From Clostridia bacterium (GTDB lineage Bacteria > Bacillota > Clostridia > UBA1381): a stretch of DNA of 64,000 nt. The stretch covers positions 62,001-126,000 of the forward strand of contig JAFQJD010000003.1 of NCBI GenBank assembly GCA_017415105.1, in the 5' to 3' direction. Numbering within the stretch: the first letter of the stretch is position 1; each line of letters begins with the position of its first letter. Shown here piece after piece: positions 43,506 to 53,688 of the stretch. The notes beneath the pieces are model-generated. The model was not told the origin of the DNA. It ran no database searches and saw nothing but the letters and a program-made list of their open reading frames with translations. A program made the translations under genes and the position numbers.

Positions 43506-43946
43506 TCAGATCACCTCTGCCTTTCCGCCTGCCTTTTCGATTTTTTCTTTAGCTGACTCGCTGATTTTAGCTACCTTAACAGTGACTTTCTTTGTAACTT
43601 CGCCTCTGCCAAGGAACTTTACGCCATCGAGTGTTTTGCTGATTATGCCCTTTTCGAGTAAGCTTTCTGCTGTTACCTCATCACCGTCGTTAAACTTGTC
43701 GAGCACTTCTACGTTCACCGTTACATACTTCTTAGCGAAGATGTTTGTGAAGCCACGCTTCGGCAAACGTCTGTACAACGGCATCTGACCGCCTTCAAAT
43801 CCCGGTCTTACGCCACCGCCACTTCTTGCTTTCTGGCCCTTATGACCTCTGCCTGAAGTTTTGCCAACGCCTGAACCGATACCACGGCCAACGATTTTCT
43901 TTCTGTGAGTTGAACCCTCTGCCGGTTTCAATTCTTCAAGTTTCAT
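43506..43946 (-). CDS. rplO: 50S ribosomal protein L15
   Basis: 146 residues from the ATG at 43946 (GGGAGG upstream). Starts [17 protein letters not shown]; Gly/Arg-rich [20 protein letters not shown] near 35-54. Late-assembling 23S-binding protein. A start seven codons earlier overlaps rpmD and is unlikely. Confidence 0.96.
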   Translation of the reverse strand: MKLEELKPAEGSTHRKKIVGRGIGSGVGKTSGRGHKGQKARSGGGVRPGFEGGQMPLYRRLPKRGFTNIFAKKYVTVNVEVLDKFNDGDEVTAESLLEKGIISKTLDGVKFLGRGEVTKKVTVKVAKISESAKEKIEKAGGKAEVI

Positions 43947-43963
43947 TCGCTGCACCTCCCTGC

Positions 43964-44143
43964 TCAAATTTCTTCTACTGTTACAAGGTGTGATACCTTG
44001 TTTATCATTCCTCTGATCTGCGGGTTGTCGTTATGTTCAACAACTGAGCGGATCTTCTTAAGTCCAAGAGCCTCAACAGTTTTGATCTGATCCTGCTTTC
44101 TGCCGATTGTGCTCTTAACCAAAGTAATTCTTAATTTAGCCAT
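43964..44143 (-). CDS. rpmD: 50S ribosomal protein L30
   Basis: 59 residues ([17 protein letters not shown]..., ending [10 protein letters not shown]). The bacterial short L30 with the [11 protein letters not shown]-terminus. It stands between rpsE and rplO, its usual place. Confidence 0.96.
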   Translation of the reverse strand: MAKLRITLVKSTIGRKQDQIKTVEALGLKKIRSVVEHNDNPQIRGMINKVSHLVTVEEI

Positions 44144-44178
44144 TACTTAACCATTCCTTTCTGTTAATCAGTGTGTGA

Positions 44179-44682
44179 TTAACCTCTGATCTGGTCTACG
44201 GTCTTGCCGCGAAGCTTTGCAACTTCTTCAATGCTCTTCAATTCCGACAGACCCGCAATAGTTGCATTTACAACATTACGCTTATTGTTTGAACGTAAGC
44301 ATTTTGTTCTGATATCCTTTATACCTGCAAGCTCCAATACTGCACGGGCAGCACCGCCTGCGATAACACCGGTACCTTCCTTAGCCGGCTTAAGGAGAAC
44401 CTTACCTGCACCGTCAACACCGATTGCTTCATGCGGAATTGTTGTACCTACCAAGGGAACTCTTATAAGGTTCTTCTTAGCAGCCTCAATACCTTTTCTT
44501 ATTGCCTCGGGGATTTCAGCAGCCTTACCTGAGCCGCTGCCTACGATACCGTTTCCGTCGCCTACTACTACTAAGGCACTGAATCTCATAGTACGTCCAC
44601 CCTTAACTGTCTTTGATACACGGTTAATGGCAACAACGTTTTCCTCGAGCTCAAAATCTCTAGCGTCTAATCTTTCAGTCAC
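44179..44682 (-). CDS. rpsE: 30S ribosomal protein S5
   Basis: 167 residues. dsRBD-like domain [20 protein letters not shown] near 15-35 and the S5 C-terminal domain ([28 protein letters not shown]-like). Involved in decoding accuracy. Confidence 0.97.
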   Translation of the reverse strand: MTERLDARDFELEENVVAINRVSKTVKGGRTMRFSALVVVGDGNGIVGSGSGKAAEIPEAIRKGIEAAKKNLIRVPLVGTTIPHEAIGVDGAGKVLLKPAKEGTGVIAGGAARAVLELAGIKDIRTKCLRSNNKRNVVNATIAGLSELKSIEEVAKLRGKTVDQIRG

Positions 44683-44702
44683 TTGTTTGCTCCTCCTATC
44701 TA

Positions 44703-45062
44703 TTAGAATTCCAAGCCGCCTTCTCTTGCACCTTCTGCAAGAGCTGCAACTCTACCGTGATATACATATCCGCCTCTGTCGAATACAACAGTCTTTATGC
44801 CGGCAGCCAATGCCTTTTCAGCGATTGCCTTACCAACAAGCTTTGCACCCTCAGCGTTGGATCCGTTACCCTCAAAGCCCTTTTCAAGACTTGAAGCAGC
44901 TACGAGTGTAACACCGTTCACGTCGTCGATAAGCTGAGCGTAAATGTGATTTAAGCTTCTGAATACGTTAAGACGAGGTCTCTCCGCAGTACCGGAGATG
45001 TTCTTTCTTACTCTGTAATGACGCTTAATTCTAGCCTGATTTTTATCTTTCATCTTTATCAT
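44703..45062 (-). CDS. rplR: 50S ribosomal protein L18
   Basis: 119 residues. 5S-rRNA-binding protein: [20 protein letters not shown] near 11-30, [12 protein letters not shown] near 35, C-terminal [20 protein letters not shown]. Start at 45062 kept because GGAG lies 10 bases upstream; the next ATG is three codons in. Confidence 0.96.
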   Translation of the reverse strand: MIKMKDKNQARIKRHYRVRKNISGTAERPRLNVFRSLNHIYAQLIDDVNGVTLVAASSLEKGFEGNGSNAEGAKLVGKAIAEKALAAGIKTVVFDRGGYVYHGRVAALAEGAREGGLEF

Positions 45063-45082
45063 TTTAAGAACACTCCTTTCAA

Positions 45083-45631
45083 TTATTTCTTCTTAGCACC
45101 GGTCTTACCTTCTTTACGTCTGATGTACTCATCAGCGTACTTGATACCCTTGCCCTTATACGGCTCCGGAGCTCTGAAGCTTCTGATCTTTGCTGCAACA
45201 GCGCCTACACGCTCTTTGTCAGCACCCTTTACTACGATCTGGTTGGGTGCGGGTACCTCGATTGTGATACCTGCTTCTGCCTCGAAGTTAACCGGGTGTG
45301 AATAACCCAATGTTAAGTTCAAAGTCTTGCCCTGCATTGCTGCTCTGTAACCAACACCGTTGATTTCAAGGTTCTTTACAAAACCGTCAGTAACACCGAT
45401 TACCATATTGTTTACAAGTGTTCTTGTAAGACCATGAAGTGATCTGTGCATCTTATTGTCTGAAGGACGTACGATTGTGATTGTATCGCCTTCGATTTCA
45501 ACCTTCATTTCAGGATGAAGTGTTCTTGTCAAAGTTTCCTTTGCACCCTTTACTGTGATAACATTATCAGCAGTAACGTCTACCTTAACTCCCGCAGGAA
45601 TTGTGATAGGCATTTTACCTATTCTTGACAT
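45083..45631 (-). CDS. rplF: 50S ribosomal protein L6
   Basis: 182 residues. Start [33 protein letters not shown] near 67 and the C-terminal signature [20 protein letters not shown]. Located near the factor-binding site. Confidence 0.97.
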   Translation of the reverse strand: MSRIGKMPITIPAGVKVDVTADNVITVKGAKETLTRTLHPEMKVEIEGDTITIVRPSDNKMHRSLHGLTRTLVNNMVIGVTDGFVKNLEINGVGYRAAMQGKTLNLTLGYSHPVNFEAEAGITIEVPAPNQIVVKGADKERVGAVAAKIRSFRAPEPYKGKGIKYADEYIRRKEGKTGAKKK

Positions 45632-45709
45632 AGGATTTTCCTCCTTAACTTAAATTTCCTCTGCCTTATGGGCAGGTTTTCAGTTTCTGTTTTTATGTTT
45701 TATTAGTTG

Positions 45710-46108
45710 TTACCAAACGAAGCAAAGTACTTCGCCGCCAACGTGCTCTTTACGAGCCTCTTTGTCTGTCATAACACCCTTTGAAGTTGAAACAATTGCT
45801 GTTCCGAGACCCTTCAATACTCTGGGCATTTCTTCAGCACTTGCGTAATATCTTAAGCCCGGCTTTGATACTCTCTTAAGGCCTGATATTACTCTCTCGC
45901 CTGACGGACTGTATTTAAGTGTCATTCTGATAACATTCTGCTTGCCATCTTCGATAATCTGATAACCCTTTATATAACCCTCGTTAGCAAGAATTTCAAC
46001 GATTGCAGCCTTCATCTTTGATGACGGACAATCAACTGTTTCGTGCTTCTGAGTGTTAGCGTTTCTGATTCTTGTTAGCAAGTCAGCGATAGGATCAGTG
46101 ATTTGCAT
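45710..46108 (-). CDS. rpsH: 30S ribosomal protein S8
   Basis: 132 residues. [20 protein letters not shown] at the start and the C-terminal [20 protein letters not shown]. In E. coli S8 is the autoregulator of the spc operon. A 78-base spacer precedes rplF. Confidence 0.97.
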   Translation of the reverse strand: MQITDPIADLLTRIRNANTQKHETVDCPSSKMKAAIVEILANEGYIKGYQIIEDGKQNVIRMTLKYSPSGERVISGLKRVSKPGLRYYASAEEMPRVLKGLGTAIVSTSKGVMTDKEARKEHVGGEVLCFVW

Positions 46109-46126
46109 TTAAGTTACCTCCTTCCG

Positions 46127-46174
46127 CAGTAAACCCGGTTTACTGCTGACGTGTTTACGAATAATAAATTCGTC
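46127..46174 (-). other. Two hairpins between rpsZ and rpsH
   Basis: GCAGTAAACC/GGTTTACTGC (10-bp perfect arms, one-base centre, 46127-46147) and ACGAAT/ATTCGT (46158-46174, five-base loop). They precede the rpsH ribosome site, in the region where S8 autoregulates the spc operon in E. coli. Regulatory meaning here is inference. Confidence 0.6.
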
Positions 46175-46196
46175 CTTCTATCAAAATTACGGTTAA

Positions 46197-46382
46197 TTAC
46201 CAGCTTGCCTTCTTTACGCCGGGGATCTGTCCCTTGTAAGCAAGCTCTCTGAAGCAGATACGGCAGATGCCGAACTTACGAAGATATGCGTGCGGTCTGC
46301 CGCAAATCTTACATCTTGTATAGAACTGTGTGCTATACTTAGGTGTTCTCTGCTGTTTAACCTTCATAGATGTTTTTGCCAT
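46197..46382 (-). CDS. rpsZ: 30S ribosomal protein S14, zinc-binding type
   Basis: 61 residues, the short zinc form (rpsN1/rpsZ) with two CxxC pairs: [22 protein letters not shown]. Ends [11 protein letters not shown]. This C+ form depends on zinc supply; a C- paralogue may exist elsewhere. Confidence 0.97.
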   Translation of the reverse strand: MAKTSMKVKQQRTPKYSTQFYTRCKICGRPHAYLRKFGICRICFRELAYKGQIPGVKKASW

Positions 46383-46414
46383 GATTTTGTTCCTCCTTTA
46401 ACCTGTCACCCGCA

Positions 46415-46954
46415 TCAGTTAGCAAACGGTGCACCGAAGAGTGTCAATAACTCACGTGCTTCTTCGTCTGTCTTTGCAGTTGTAACAAAGTTAATATCCA
46501 TACCTCTGATTTTATCAATCTTATCATAGTCGATCTCAGGGAATATGAGCTGTTCTTTGATACCGAATGAGAAGTTGCCTCTTCCGTCAAAGCCGTTTGC
46601 ACTTATTCCTCTGAAGTCACGTACACGCGGTAGAGCGATGTTGAACAATCTGTCCATGAACTCATACATCTTGTCACGTCTTAAAGTAACCTTACAGCCG
46701 ATTATCATGCCCTCACGGAGCTTGAAGTTTGCGACTGACTTTCTCGCACGTGTCAATACCGGCTTCTGACCTGTTATAGCAGCAAGGTCTGCACTTGCAG
46801 CATCAAGAACCTTTGAGTTTTCCTTAGCCTCTCCAAGACCAATGTTGATTGTTATCTTTGAGATCTTCGGAATCTGCATAACGCTCTTGTAACCGAACTT
46901 GCTCATAAGAGCCGGTGCGATTTCCTGATTATACTTATCCTGTAATCTACTCAT
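46415..46954 (-). CDS. rplE: 50S ribosomal protein L5
   Basis: 179 residues. 5S-rRNA-binding: [20 protein letters not shown] near 27-45, [20 protein letters not shown] near 70, and the [17 protein letters not shown] segment near 140. Confidence 0.97.
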   Translation of the reverse strand: MSRLQDKYNQEIAPALMSKFGYKSVMQIPKISKITINIGLGEAKENSKVLDAASADLAAITGQKPVLTRARKSVANFKLREGMIIGCKVTLRRDKMYEFMDRLFNIALPRVRDFRGISANGFDGRGNFSFGIKEQLIFPEIDYDKIDKIRGMDINFVTTAKTDEEARELLTLFGAPFAN

Positions 46955-46977
46955 TATCTAAGTGTACCTCCTCTCAA

Positions 46978-47301
46978 TCAATCGTTAAATGTTTCGCCGC
47001 ACTTCTTGCAGTACTTAGCCTTTGAGCCGTCGTCAAAAATCTTAACGCCAACTCTTGCAGCCTTACCGCACTTCGGGCAAACTCTCATAACGTTTGATGC
47101 GTCGATGGGCATTTCCTTTTCGATTATAGCGCTTGACTGACCCTGCATTCTTGCTTTCTGATGCTTCTTAGCCACTGCTACGCCTTCTACGATAACCTTG
47201 TTCTCTTCCGGGAATGCTGCTACAACATTACCCTCTTTGCCCTTATCTTTGCCTGCGATAACTACTACCTTATCGCCTCTTTTTACATGCATTTTATTCA
47301 T
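46978..47301 (-). CDS. rplX: 50S ribosomal protein L24
   Basis: 107 residues. KOW domain (MHVKRGDKVVVIAGKDKGKE) and a C-terminal zinc ribbon (CPKCGKAARVGVK, then CKKCGETF). Start at 47301, with GGAGG 9 bases upstream. Confidence 0.97.
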   Translation of the reverse strand: MNKMHVKRGDKVVVIAGKDKGKEGNVVAAFPEENKVIVEGVAVAKKHQKARMQGQSSAIIEKEMPIDASNVMRVCPKCGKAARVGVKIFDDGSKAKYCKKCGETFND

Positions 47302-47319
47302 TTCCGACTTCCTCCTTAA

Positions 47320-47688
47320 TTAAAGAACTTCCGGAGCCAATGAAAGAATCTTCATGTATTCTTTGTCTCTGAGCTCTCTTGCAACCGGTCCGAAGATACG
47401 AGTACCTCTGGGGTTCTTATCGTCCTTTACTATTACAGCTGCATTTTCGTCGAATCTGATATATGAACCGTCAGCACGTTTTGACATGTTTACTGTTCTG
47501 ACAACAACCGCCTTAACAACGTCGCCTTTCTTAACAACGCCGCCTGGTGTTGCCTTCTTAACGCTACAAATAATTTCATCGCCAACAGCCGCATATCTCT
47601 TTTTTGAGCCGCCGATAACACGGATACACATAACTTCTTTAGCACCGGTGTTGTCAGCAACCTTCAAGCGTGTCTGTACCTGAATCAT
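47320..47688 (-). CDS. rplN: 50S ribosomal protein L14
   Basis: 122 residues. [20 protein letters not shown] start, [16 protein letters not shown], and C-terminal [20 protein letters not shown]. Forms a bridge to the 30S subunit. Confidence 0.97.
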   Translation of the reverse strand: MIQVQTRLKVADNTGAKEVMCIRVIGGSKKRYAAVGDEIICSVKKATPGGVVKKGDVVKAVVVRTVNMSKRADGSYIRFDENAAVIVKDDKNPRGTRIFGPVARELRDKEYMKILSLAPEVL

Positions 47689-47713
47689 TATGAAATCCTC
47701 CTTCCGAAATAGC

Positions 47714-47971
47714 TTACTTAACTTTTTCTACTATTTCTACCAATCTCCATCTCTTATCCTTTGAGAGGGGTCTTGTTTCCATTACCTTTACCTTGTCACC
47801 GATCTGGCATACGTTTTCCTCGTCATGAGCCTTCAGCTTGTAGGTACGCTTTACGATTTTGCCGTAAAGCGGGTGTTTTACGTTATATTCAATAGCTACA
47901 ACGATAGTCTTATCCATTTTGTTGCTGACTACCTTGCCTATCTTTACTTTACGTCTGTTTCTTGTTTCCAC
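47714..47971 (-). CDS. rpsQ: 30S ribosomal protein S17
   Basis: 85 residues from the GTG at 47971, which follows AAAGGAGG by nine bases and gives the normal length. A TTG eight codons earlier lies upstream of that site. [20 protein letters not shown] near 10-30 and [20 protein letters not shown] at the end. Confidence 0.96.
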   Translation of the reverse strand: METRNRRKVKIGKVVSNKMDKTIVVAIEYNVKHPLYGKIVKRTYKLKAHDEENVCQIGDKVKVMETRPLSKDKRWRLVEIVEKVK

Positions 47972-48015
47972 AGATATGTGCCTCCTTTCAAGCAATATAA
48001 ATCTGTTTTACTAAG

Positions 48016-48210
48016 TTAACCCTGGAGTTCACGCTCGTGAACAATGGTAAGAATACGAGCAATTGTTCTCTTAACTTCAGTAATTCTCTTGGGATTCTCT
48101 AACTGGTTTACTGCCTTTTGAAAACGCAGATTGAAGAGCTCCTGCTTGCACTCCTGCAACTTTGCTTCGAGCTCAGCGGTTGATAAATCTCTGATTTCGT
48201 TTATTTTCAT
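48016..48210 (-). CDS. rpmC: 50S ribosomal protein L29
   Basis: 64 residues, two helices. [20 protein letters not shown] start, [20 protein letters not shown], and C-terminal [14 protein letters not shown]. Near the exit tunnel. The start overlaps the rplP stop (TAATG). Confidence 0.96.
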   Translation of the reverse strand: MKINEIRDLSTAELEAKLQECKQELFNLRFQKAVNQLENPKRITEVKRTIARILTIVHERELQG

Positions 48211-48629
48211 TACTGCTCACCATCCTCACGTTTAACAAACTTACACTTGATTGGGAGCTTGTGCATTGCAAGACGCATAGCCTCACGAGCTACTTCCTCT
48301 GAAACGCCGTCCATCTCGAACAATACTCTACCCGGCTTTACTACTGCTACCCAGTACTCCGGAGCACCCTTACCTTTACCCATTCGAACACCTGCAGGCT
48401 TAGCTGATACAGGCTTATCCGGGAATATTTTGATCCATACCTTACCGCCACGCTTGATATATCTTGTCATAGCGATACGGGCTGCTTCTATCTGTCTTGA
48501 TGTTATCCATGCCGGCTCAGTTGCCTGCAAACCGAATGTTCCGTTTGTGACTTTGTTGCCGCGAAGAGCCTTGCCCTTCATTCTGCCACGCATAACACGT
48601 CTGAATTTAACTCTCTTAGGTAATAACAT
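48210..48629 (-). CDS. rplP: 50S ribosomal protein L16
   Basis: 139 residues. [20 protein letters not shown] start, [20 protein letters not shown] near 33 and [20 protein letters not shown] near 82. Start and stop overlap the neighbours by one base. Confidence 0.97.
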   Translation of the reverse strand: MLLPKRVKFRRVMRGRMKGKALRGNKVTNGTFGLQATEPAWITSRQIEAARIAMTRYIKRGGKVWIKIFPDKPVSAKPAGVRMGKGKGAPEYWVAVVKPGRVLFEMDGVSEEVAREAMRLAMHKLPIKCKFVKREDGEQ

Positions 48630-49399
48630 TACTGCTCTCCTCCCTTTGAGTTATTTCTTCTCTCACGCTTCTCGCCTGCGGGACGACGTGTGCCTTTGCC
48701 ACGGCCACCCTTAGCGTCACGACGCTTGTCGTTAGCCTGAGCCTCTGCTTCCTTCTTTCTGCCTTCAGCAACATTTAGGATTTCGCCCTTGTAAATCCAT
48801 ACCTTGATACCTAAGATACCATAAGTTGTCTTTGCCTCTGCGAAACCGTAGTCGATATCAGCACGAAGTGTCTGAAGCGGAATTGTACCCTCGTGGTACT
48901 GTTCTGTTCTTGCGATTTCTGCACCGCCTACACGGCCTGAAACTGCTGTTTTGATACCCTTAACGCCCATTCTCATAGCTCTGCCCATAACCTGCTTCAT
49001 AGCACGTCTGAACGAGATACGGTTCTCAAGCTGTGCAGCGATGTTCTCTGCAACGAGCTGTGCGTTTGTGTCCGGGTTCTTAACTTCCATTATGTTGACA
49101 TTAACTGTCTTGTCTGTGAGCTTTTCAATCTGTGCCTTGAGCTTATCGATCTCAGCACCGCCACGGCCGATTATGATACCCGGCTTTGCAGCGTGGATTG
49201 TTATAAATACTCTGTTCTGCTTTCTTTCGATACCTATTTTTGCGATACCGGCGTTAAAGCAAAGTTCTTTAACATATTTTCTTATCTTGTGATCTTCAAC
49301 CAACTGGTCACCAAACTCGCGTTTACCTGCGAACCACTTTGAGTCCCAGTCCTTGATCACGCCGACTCTGAGTCCATGCGGATTAACCTTCTGTCCCAT
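48629..49399 (-). CDS. rpsC: 30S ribosomal protein S3
   Basis: 256 residues, with a KH domain ([20 protein letters not shown] near 68) and the S3 C-terminal domain ([20 protein letters not shown] near 162). The C-terminus has a long Lys/Arg/Gly-rich tail. Forms the mRNA entry site. Confidence 0.97.
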   Translation of the reverse strand: MGQKVNPHGLRVGVIKDWDSKWFAGKREFGDQLVEDHKIRKYVKELCFNAGIAKIGIERKQNRVFITIHAAKPGIIIGRGGAEIDKLKAQIEKLTDKTVNVNIMEVKNPDTNAQLVAENIAAQLENRISFRRAMKQVMGRAMRMGVKGIKTAVSGRVGGAEIARTEQYHEGTIPLQTLRADIDYGFAEAKTTYGILGIKVWIYKGEILNVAEGRKKEAEAQANDKRRDAKGGRGKGTRRPAGEKRERRNNSKGGEQ

Positions 49400-49417
49400 G
49401 AGTTAACCTCCTTCTTA

Positions 49418-49756
49418 TTAGTCTTCCAATTCCTTAACCACTAATGTGATATGGCTGGTTCTCTTTAAGATTCTATACGCTCTGCCCTGTGCTCTGGGCT
49501 GAATTCTTTTAAGTGACGGACCCTGTGTAGCGTAGCATTCTGATACTACAAGCTTATCCATGTCCATGTTATTATTGTTTACTGCATTAGCTACTGCTGA
49601 TGCAAGAAGCTTGCCAACGTATTCACATCCTGCTTTCGGTGTGTTCTTCAAGATTGCCTCTGCTACCTTAACAGGCTTATTTCTGATAAGGTCGAGGACG
49701 ATTTTTATCTTTCTTGATGAAATACGGGCATATTTAACTGTTGCACGTGCTTCCAT
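49418..49756 (-). CDS. rplV: 50S ribosomal protein L22
   Basis: 112 residues. Start MEARATVKYARISSRKIKIV; C-terminal CYATQGPSLKRIQPRAQGRA lies in the tunnel-lining loop. A 69-base spacer separates it from rpsS. Confidence 0.97.
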   Translation of the reverse strand: MEARATVKYARISSRKIKIVLDLIRNKPVKVAEAILKNTPKAGCEYVGKLLASAVANAVNNNNMDMDKLVVSECYATQGPSLKRIQPRAQGRAYRILKRTSHITLVVKELED

Positions 49757-49825
49757 TTAGGAAATCCTCCTTCCAATCGTTTTGATTGTATTTTCTCTGA
49801 AATTCTCTGTTACGAATATTCCCTA

Positions 49826-50098
49826 TTATCTTGATGTCTTTGCGCCTGCGTGACCTTTAAAGGTTCTTGTAGGTGCAAACTCGCCAAGCTTATGTCCAAC
49901 CATGTCTTCGCTTACGAAAACCGGAACATGCTTTCTTCCATCATGAACTGCGATTGTGTGACCAACCATCTCGGGGAATATAGTCGAAGCTCTTGACCAG
50001 GTCTTAACAACCTTTTTCTCGTTAGCTTCGTTCATCGCATCGATTCTTTTCATAAGACGCTCTTCGACGAAAGGTCCTTTTTTAATCGATCTGCTCAT
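49826..50098 (-). CDS. rpsS: 30S ribosomal protein S19
   Basis: 90 residues. [20 protein letters not shown] start and the C-terminal [20 protein letters not shown]. Head protein contacting S13. Confidence 0.97.
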   Translation of the reverse strand: MSRSIKKGPFVEERLMKRIDAMNEANEKKVVKTWSRASTIFPEMVGHTIAVHDGRKHVPVFVSEDMVGHKLGEFAPTRTFKGHAGAKTSR

Positions 50099-50135
50099 TC
50101 TCTGTTCCTCCTTTTACGAACAATATAAGGACAAA

Positions 50136-50969
50136 TTACTTGTCGTTTCTTCTCTTAACAATGAACTTGTTTGTTCTGTTCTTGCTCTTTCTAGTCTTAA
50201 GACCAAGTGCAGGCTTACCCCACGGAGTAACCGGTGCCGGACGTCCGATAGGTGACTTACCTTCACCACCACCGTGCGGGTGATCGTTCGGGTTCATAAC
50301 TACGCCTCGAACTGTCGGTCTCCAACCCATGTGACGCTTTCTACCGGCTTTACCGATTGAAATGTTCTCATGCTGCTGGTTACCTACTGAACCGATTGTT
50401 GCCTTACAATTAAGAGCTACAAGTCTTACTTCACCTGACGGAAGTCTAACCTGTCCGTATCCGTTTTCTTTAGCCATGAGCTGTGCACTCTCGCCGGCAC
50501 TTCTTACAAGCTGACCGCCCTTGCCCGGATGGATTTCCAGATTGTGAATCAATGTACCAACCGGAATGTCCTTGATGAACAATGCGTTACCAACCTTAAC
50601 GTCTGCGCCTTCGCCTGATACGACCTTCATACCGTCTGTAAGACCTTCAGGTGCGATTATATACGCCTTAACACCGTCTTCATACTGAAGAAGTGCAATG
50701 TTTGCTGATCTGTTCGGATCGTACTCGATACCGATAACAGTTGCAGTCATTCCGTCCTTCTGACGCTTGAAGTCTATAATTCTGTACTTCTGCTTGTTAC
50801 CGCCGCCTCTGTGACGAACTGTGATTCTACCGTAAGAGTTTCTGCCGGCATTCTTGTTCTTCTTTGCAAGAAGTGAACGTTCCGGAGTCTTCTTTGTGAT
50901 CTCAGCAAAATCTGAAACCGTCATAAATCTTCTGGCAGGCGATGTAGGATTATACTTTCTGATAGCCAT
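50136..50969 (-). CDS. rplB: 50S ribosomal protein L2
   Basis: 277 residues. [20 protein letters not shown] near 46, and C-terminal [20 protein letters not shown] near 222, with the His implicated in peptidyl transfer. Core 23S-binding protein. Confidence 0.97.
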   Translation of the reverse strand: MAIRKYNPTSPARRFMTVSDFAEITKKTPERSLLAKKNKNAGRNSYGRITVRHRGGGNKQKYRIIDFKRQKDGMTATVIGIEYDPNRSANIALLQYEDGVKAYIIAPEGLTDGMKVVSGEGADVKVGNALFIKDIPVGTLIHNLEIHPGKGGQLVRSAGESAQLMAKENGYGQVRLPSGEVRLVALNCKATIGSVGNQQHENISIGKAGRKRHMGWRPTVRGVVMNPNDHPHGGGEGKSPIGRPAPVTPWGKPALGLKTRKSKNRTNKFIVKRRNDK

Positions 50970-51022
50970 TATCCTTTACTCTCCTTTATCTGTTTTTCTG
51001 GATTTCTTCTTATTAAATAGGA

Positions 51023-51325
51023 TTACATATCGAAGAACTCGATTGTCTTTGAATCCTTCTTAAGAGTAACGATTGCTTTCTTCCATGCAGCACGTCTACC
51101 CTCGTAACGTCCCATTCTCTTAAGCTTGCCATCGTAATTCATTGTGTTTACCTTAGCAACCTTAACTCCGAAAACCTCCTCAACTGCATACTTGATTTCA
51201 AGCTTGTTTACAGTCTTGGGAACTTCGAAAGTGTACTTCTTGATTTCATTACCCTGTCTGTCAGTTTCAACCTTCATTGATTTTTCTGTAATGATAGGTC
51301 TCTTGATGATATCGTATGAATTCAT
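51023..51325 (-). CDS. rplW: 50S ribosomal protein L23
   Basis: 100 residues. [17 protein letters not shown] start, [16 protein letters not shown]-like segment near 48-62 and [20 protein letters not shown]. Docking site for trigger factor at the exit tunnel. It overlaps rplD by one base. Confidence 0.96.
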   Translation of the reverse strand: MNSYDIIKRPIITEKSMKVETDRQGNEIKKYTFEVPKTVNKLEIKYAVEEVFGVKVAKVNTMNYDGKLKRMGRYEGRRAAWKKAIVTLKKDSKTIEFFDM

Positions 51326-51945
51326 TATGCATACACCTCCTCAATCTTTGTAACAGCGTCCTTTGAAAGAACGATTGCCTTGTGCTTTAAGATATCGTAA
51401 GTGTTCAATGTTCCAACGTGTGTCGGTGTTACACCCATGATATTTCTTGCTGACTTGTAGATATTTGCATCAGCCTCTGCTGTAACGATAAGTGCTGATG
51501 AAACCTCAAGTCCCTTAAGCAATGCAGCAATCTTTGCTGTCTTAATTTCTTCAAGTGAAAGTCCGTCTACTACATATACAGCGTAATCATTGTACTTAGC
51601 TGTAAGAGCTGACTTAAGAGCAATTCTCTTAACCTTCTTATTTATACTGTAGCGATAGCTTCTCGGCTTGGGACCTAAAGCTACGCCGCCGCCTACCCAC
51701 TGCGGAGCACGGATACTACCCTGTCTTGCACGACCTGTACCCTTCTGTCTCCACGGCTTCTTACCGCCGCCGCGAACTTCTGTACGAGTCTTTGTGTTCT
51801 GTGTACCCTGTCTCTTATTTGCAAGGTGGTTTACGACTACTGTGTGAAGAACTGATTCGTTAACTTCTACTGCGAATATAGCATCTGAAGCTTCCATTGA
51901 ACCTGTCTTCTGACCTTCCATATTATATAGAGCCAATTTAGCCAT
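51325..51945 (-). CDS. rplD: 50S ribosomal protein L4
   Basis: 206 residues. [20 protein letters not shown] near 52-71 (tunnel loop) and [20 protein letters not shown] near 75. In E. coli L4 autoregulates the S10 operon; that mechanism is not conserved in all phyla. Confidence 0.97.
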   Translation of the reverse strand: MAKLALYNMEGQKTGSMEASDAIFAVEVNESVLHTVVVNHLANKRQGTQNTKTRTEVRGGGKKPWRQKGTGRARQGSIRAPQWVGGGVALGPKPRSYRYSINKKVKRIALKSALTAKYNDYAVYVVDGLSLEEIKTAKIAALLKGLEVSSALIVTAEADANIYKSARNIMGVTPTHVGTLNTYDILKHKAIVLSKDAVTKIEEVYA

Positions 51946-51974
51946 TATGTTTCCTCCTTTCCAAATACCTGAAA

Positions 51975-52604
51975 TTACGCTTTAACGGCGTTTCTTATTG
52001 TAATAAGTCCGCCCTTAACGCCCGGTACAGCGCCCTTAACGAGGATTAGGTTCTCGTCTGCGTCTACCTTTACGATTTCAAGATTCTGGATTGTTACCTT
52101 ATCAACACCATAGTGTCCGGGAAGTTTCTTACCCTTGAATACACGTCCGGGGAATGAACACATACCCATTGAACCTGATACTCTCTGTGAGTGTGAACCG
52201 TGTGACATCGGACCTCTGTGAAGATTCCATCTCTTCATCGGACCTGCGAAGCCGTGACCCTTTGAGATACCGCTTACGTCTACCTTCTCGCCAGCCTCAA
52301 AAACGTCAACCTTGATTTCGTCACCTACGTTCAAACCATCGATATCTTCGAGTCTGAATTCTCTCAAATATCTCTTGTTGGCTACATTAGCCTTTGCGAA
52401 ATGACCCTTTAACGGCTTGTTAACATTCTTTTCCTTAATCTCGCCGTAGCCAACCTGAACTGCATTGTAGCCGTCTGTTTCAACAGTCTTCTTCTGAACA
52501 ACTGTGCACGGACCTGCAAGGATAGCTGTAACGGGGATTACTTTGCCGCCTTCACCAAAGATCTGAGTCATACCAATCTTTGTTCCTAAAATTGCTTTTT
52601 TCAT
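51975..52604 (-). CDS. rplC: 50S ribosomal protein L3
   Basis: 209 residues. [20 protein letters not shown] start and the central [40 protein letters not shown] loop that reaches toward the peptidyl transferase centre. Confidence 0.97.
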   Translation of the reverse strand: MKKAILGTKIGMTQIFGEGGKVIPVTAILAGPCTVVQKKTVETDGYNAVQVGYGEIKEKNVNKPLKGHFAKANVANKRYLREFRLEDIDGLNVGDEIKVDVFEAGEKVDVSGISKGHGFAGPMKRWNLHRGPMSHGSHSQRVSGSMGMCSFPGRVFKGKKLPGHYGVDKVTIQNLEIVKVDADENLILVKGAVPGVKGGLITIRNAVKA

Positions 52605-52628
52605 AATTTTCCTCCTTAACAGTTATTG

Positions 52629-52679
52629 GTTTGCGAAAAGCTACGCAAACATGACCTGCATCATAACCCGTGTGGGTTA
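52629..52679 (-). other. Two hairpins between rpsJ and rplC
   Basis: GTTTGCG (52629-52635) with CGCAAAC (52644-52650), and TAACCC (52664-52669) with GGGTTA (52674-52679), in the 97-base spacer. No T run follows. Possibly regulatory or processing structures. Confidence 0.45.
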
Positions 52680-52701
52680 CTGCAAAATTGTTCCGCCTGT
52701 G

Positions 52702-53016
52702 TTATTTCTGGATAATGCTTATATCCACACCTGCGGGCAAATCAATCTTCATAAGTGATTCCATTGTCTTAGCACCCGGAACAACTATGTCGATCAATCT
52801 CTTGTGAGTTCTTCTTTCGAACTGCTCACGAGAATCCTTGTACTTATGAACCGCACGGAGAATTGTGATGATCTCCTTATCTGTCGGTAGCGGGATAGGA
52901 CCTGAAACCTTAGCGCCTGTTCTCTTTGCGATCTCAACGATCTTCTCAGCACTCTGATCCAATACCACATGATCATAAGCCTTCAACTTGATTCTGATTT
53001 TCTGGTTTGCTGCCAT
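52702..53016 (-). CDS. rpsJ: 30S ribosomal protein S10
   Basis: 104 residues. [20 protein letters not shown] near 6-25 and C-terminal [20 protein letters not shown]. First gene of the cluster and also the NusE component of antitermination complexes. GAGGAGGGA lies about 9 bases upstream. It follows the long structured leader. Confidence 0.97.
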   Translation of the reverse strand: MAANQKIRIKLKAYDHVVLDQSAEKIVEIAKRTGAKVSGPIPLPTDKEIITILRAVHKYKDSREQFERRTHKRLIDIVVPGAKTMESLMKIDLPAGVDISIIQK

Positions 53017-53358
53017 ACTTTGATTCCCTCCTCATAAAATAATTTGTTGCACTCTGCACGACAGCTCGCGAAATTGTACACACTCTCGGGTGTTTCTCAC
53101 CACCCCTTTTAAAAACCCGCCAAATCATTTGATTTGCGGGCCGTACAAGTCAATTTTCACCATTTTCAGTAATTGCTCAAAAAGAGCACACAGATATCCC
53201 AATACACGCAAGACACAGGTTTAGCGTGCACAGGACACAGACTTAAATGGCTTGACTGCCGCCCGACTTCATGAGTCGGACAATCTCCATGGAAAAACCG
53301 GCGTTAACCTACGCCGCAACCTCCCACTTCATCGTTTGTCTAGTGTCACAACATAACT
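53017..53358 (-). promoter_or_regulatory. Structured 5' leader of the S10 operon
   Basis: About 340 bases separate the promoter from rpsJ and contain no supported gene. Hairpins seen on the minus-strand RNA include CGGCGT/ACGCCG (53299-53316), CCGACT/AGTCGG (53263-53279), a terminator-like hairpin at 53111-53140 and GGGTG/CACCC (near 53088-53105). This is the layout of a regulated ribosomal-protein leader. The ligand is unknown. Confidence 0.65.
53111..53140 (-). terminator. Intrinsic terminator (attenuator candidate) in the S10 leader
   Basis: Minus-strand RNA: CCCGC-AAATCA (53140-53130), AA loop, TGATTT-GGCGGG (53127-53116, one bulged base), then TTTTT. A complete stem plus T run lies 95 bases before rpsJ and after the promoter, with no second promoter seen between them. 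It is therefore an attenuator candidate and not the end of an upstream gene. Confidence 0.75.
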
Positions 53359-53387
53359 ATTTTAGCATAATAAAGGGAAAAAGTCAA
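53359..53387 (-). promoter_or_regulatory. Main promoter of the S10-spc-alpha cluster
   Basis: Minus strand TTGACT (53387-53382), 17 bases, TAAAAT (53364-53359), preceded by A/T-rich sequence resembling an UP element, as expected for a ribosomal operon. Confidence 0.8.
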
Positions 53388-53688
53388 TCTTTTTATAAAA
53401 AATTTTTCATGAAATATTTAACAAAATGCAAGAATTTTCAAAAATATTTTTGTGCATTTTTACAACGACATTTTCACTTTTTCTTCCCTGATGTGTCAAG
53501 GAAATATGCAAAACAACCGGATACGGCAATCAACACATCCGAGCGATTATAGTTTGATATGCAAAATGGCATCTCGTTGTAGCACGAGATGCCATTTATA
53601 TTCTACTCTGATTTGCTTCGACTCGAACATTCTTTACAAACAGGCAAAAAATGATACACACAAATATAATATTATTCATCTTTTGTTT
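53388..53688. other. A/T-rich intergenic region with a 14-bp perfect hairpin
   Basis: About 300 bases with no supported gene. AAATGGCATCTCGT (53564-53577) pairs perfectly with ACGAGATGCCATTT (53584-53597) over a six-base loop. It is downstream of the gene ending at 53689 on the minus strand and probably terminates that cluster, though the T run (ATTTTGC) is short. Nothing else recognised. Confidence 0.7.

Noticed and set aside
44204-44911. Plus-strand ORF of 235 codons across rpsE/rplR
   Set aside because: Antisense to two conserved ribosomal proteins, with no ribosome site or motif. Similar antisense frames at 25877, 19253 and 62744 were rejected for the same reason.
53271-53552. Plus-strand ORF in the S10 leader region
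   Set aside because: It runs against the ribosomal promoter and leader, has no domain and no Shine-Dalgarno.
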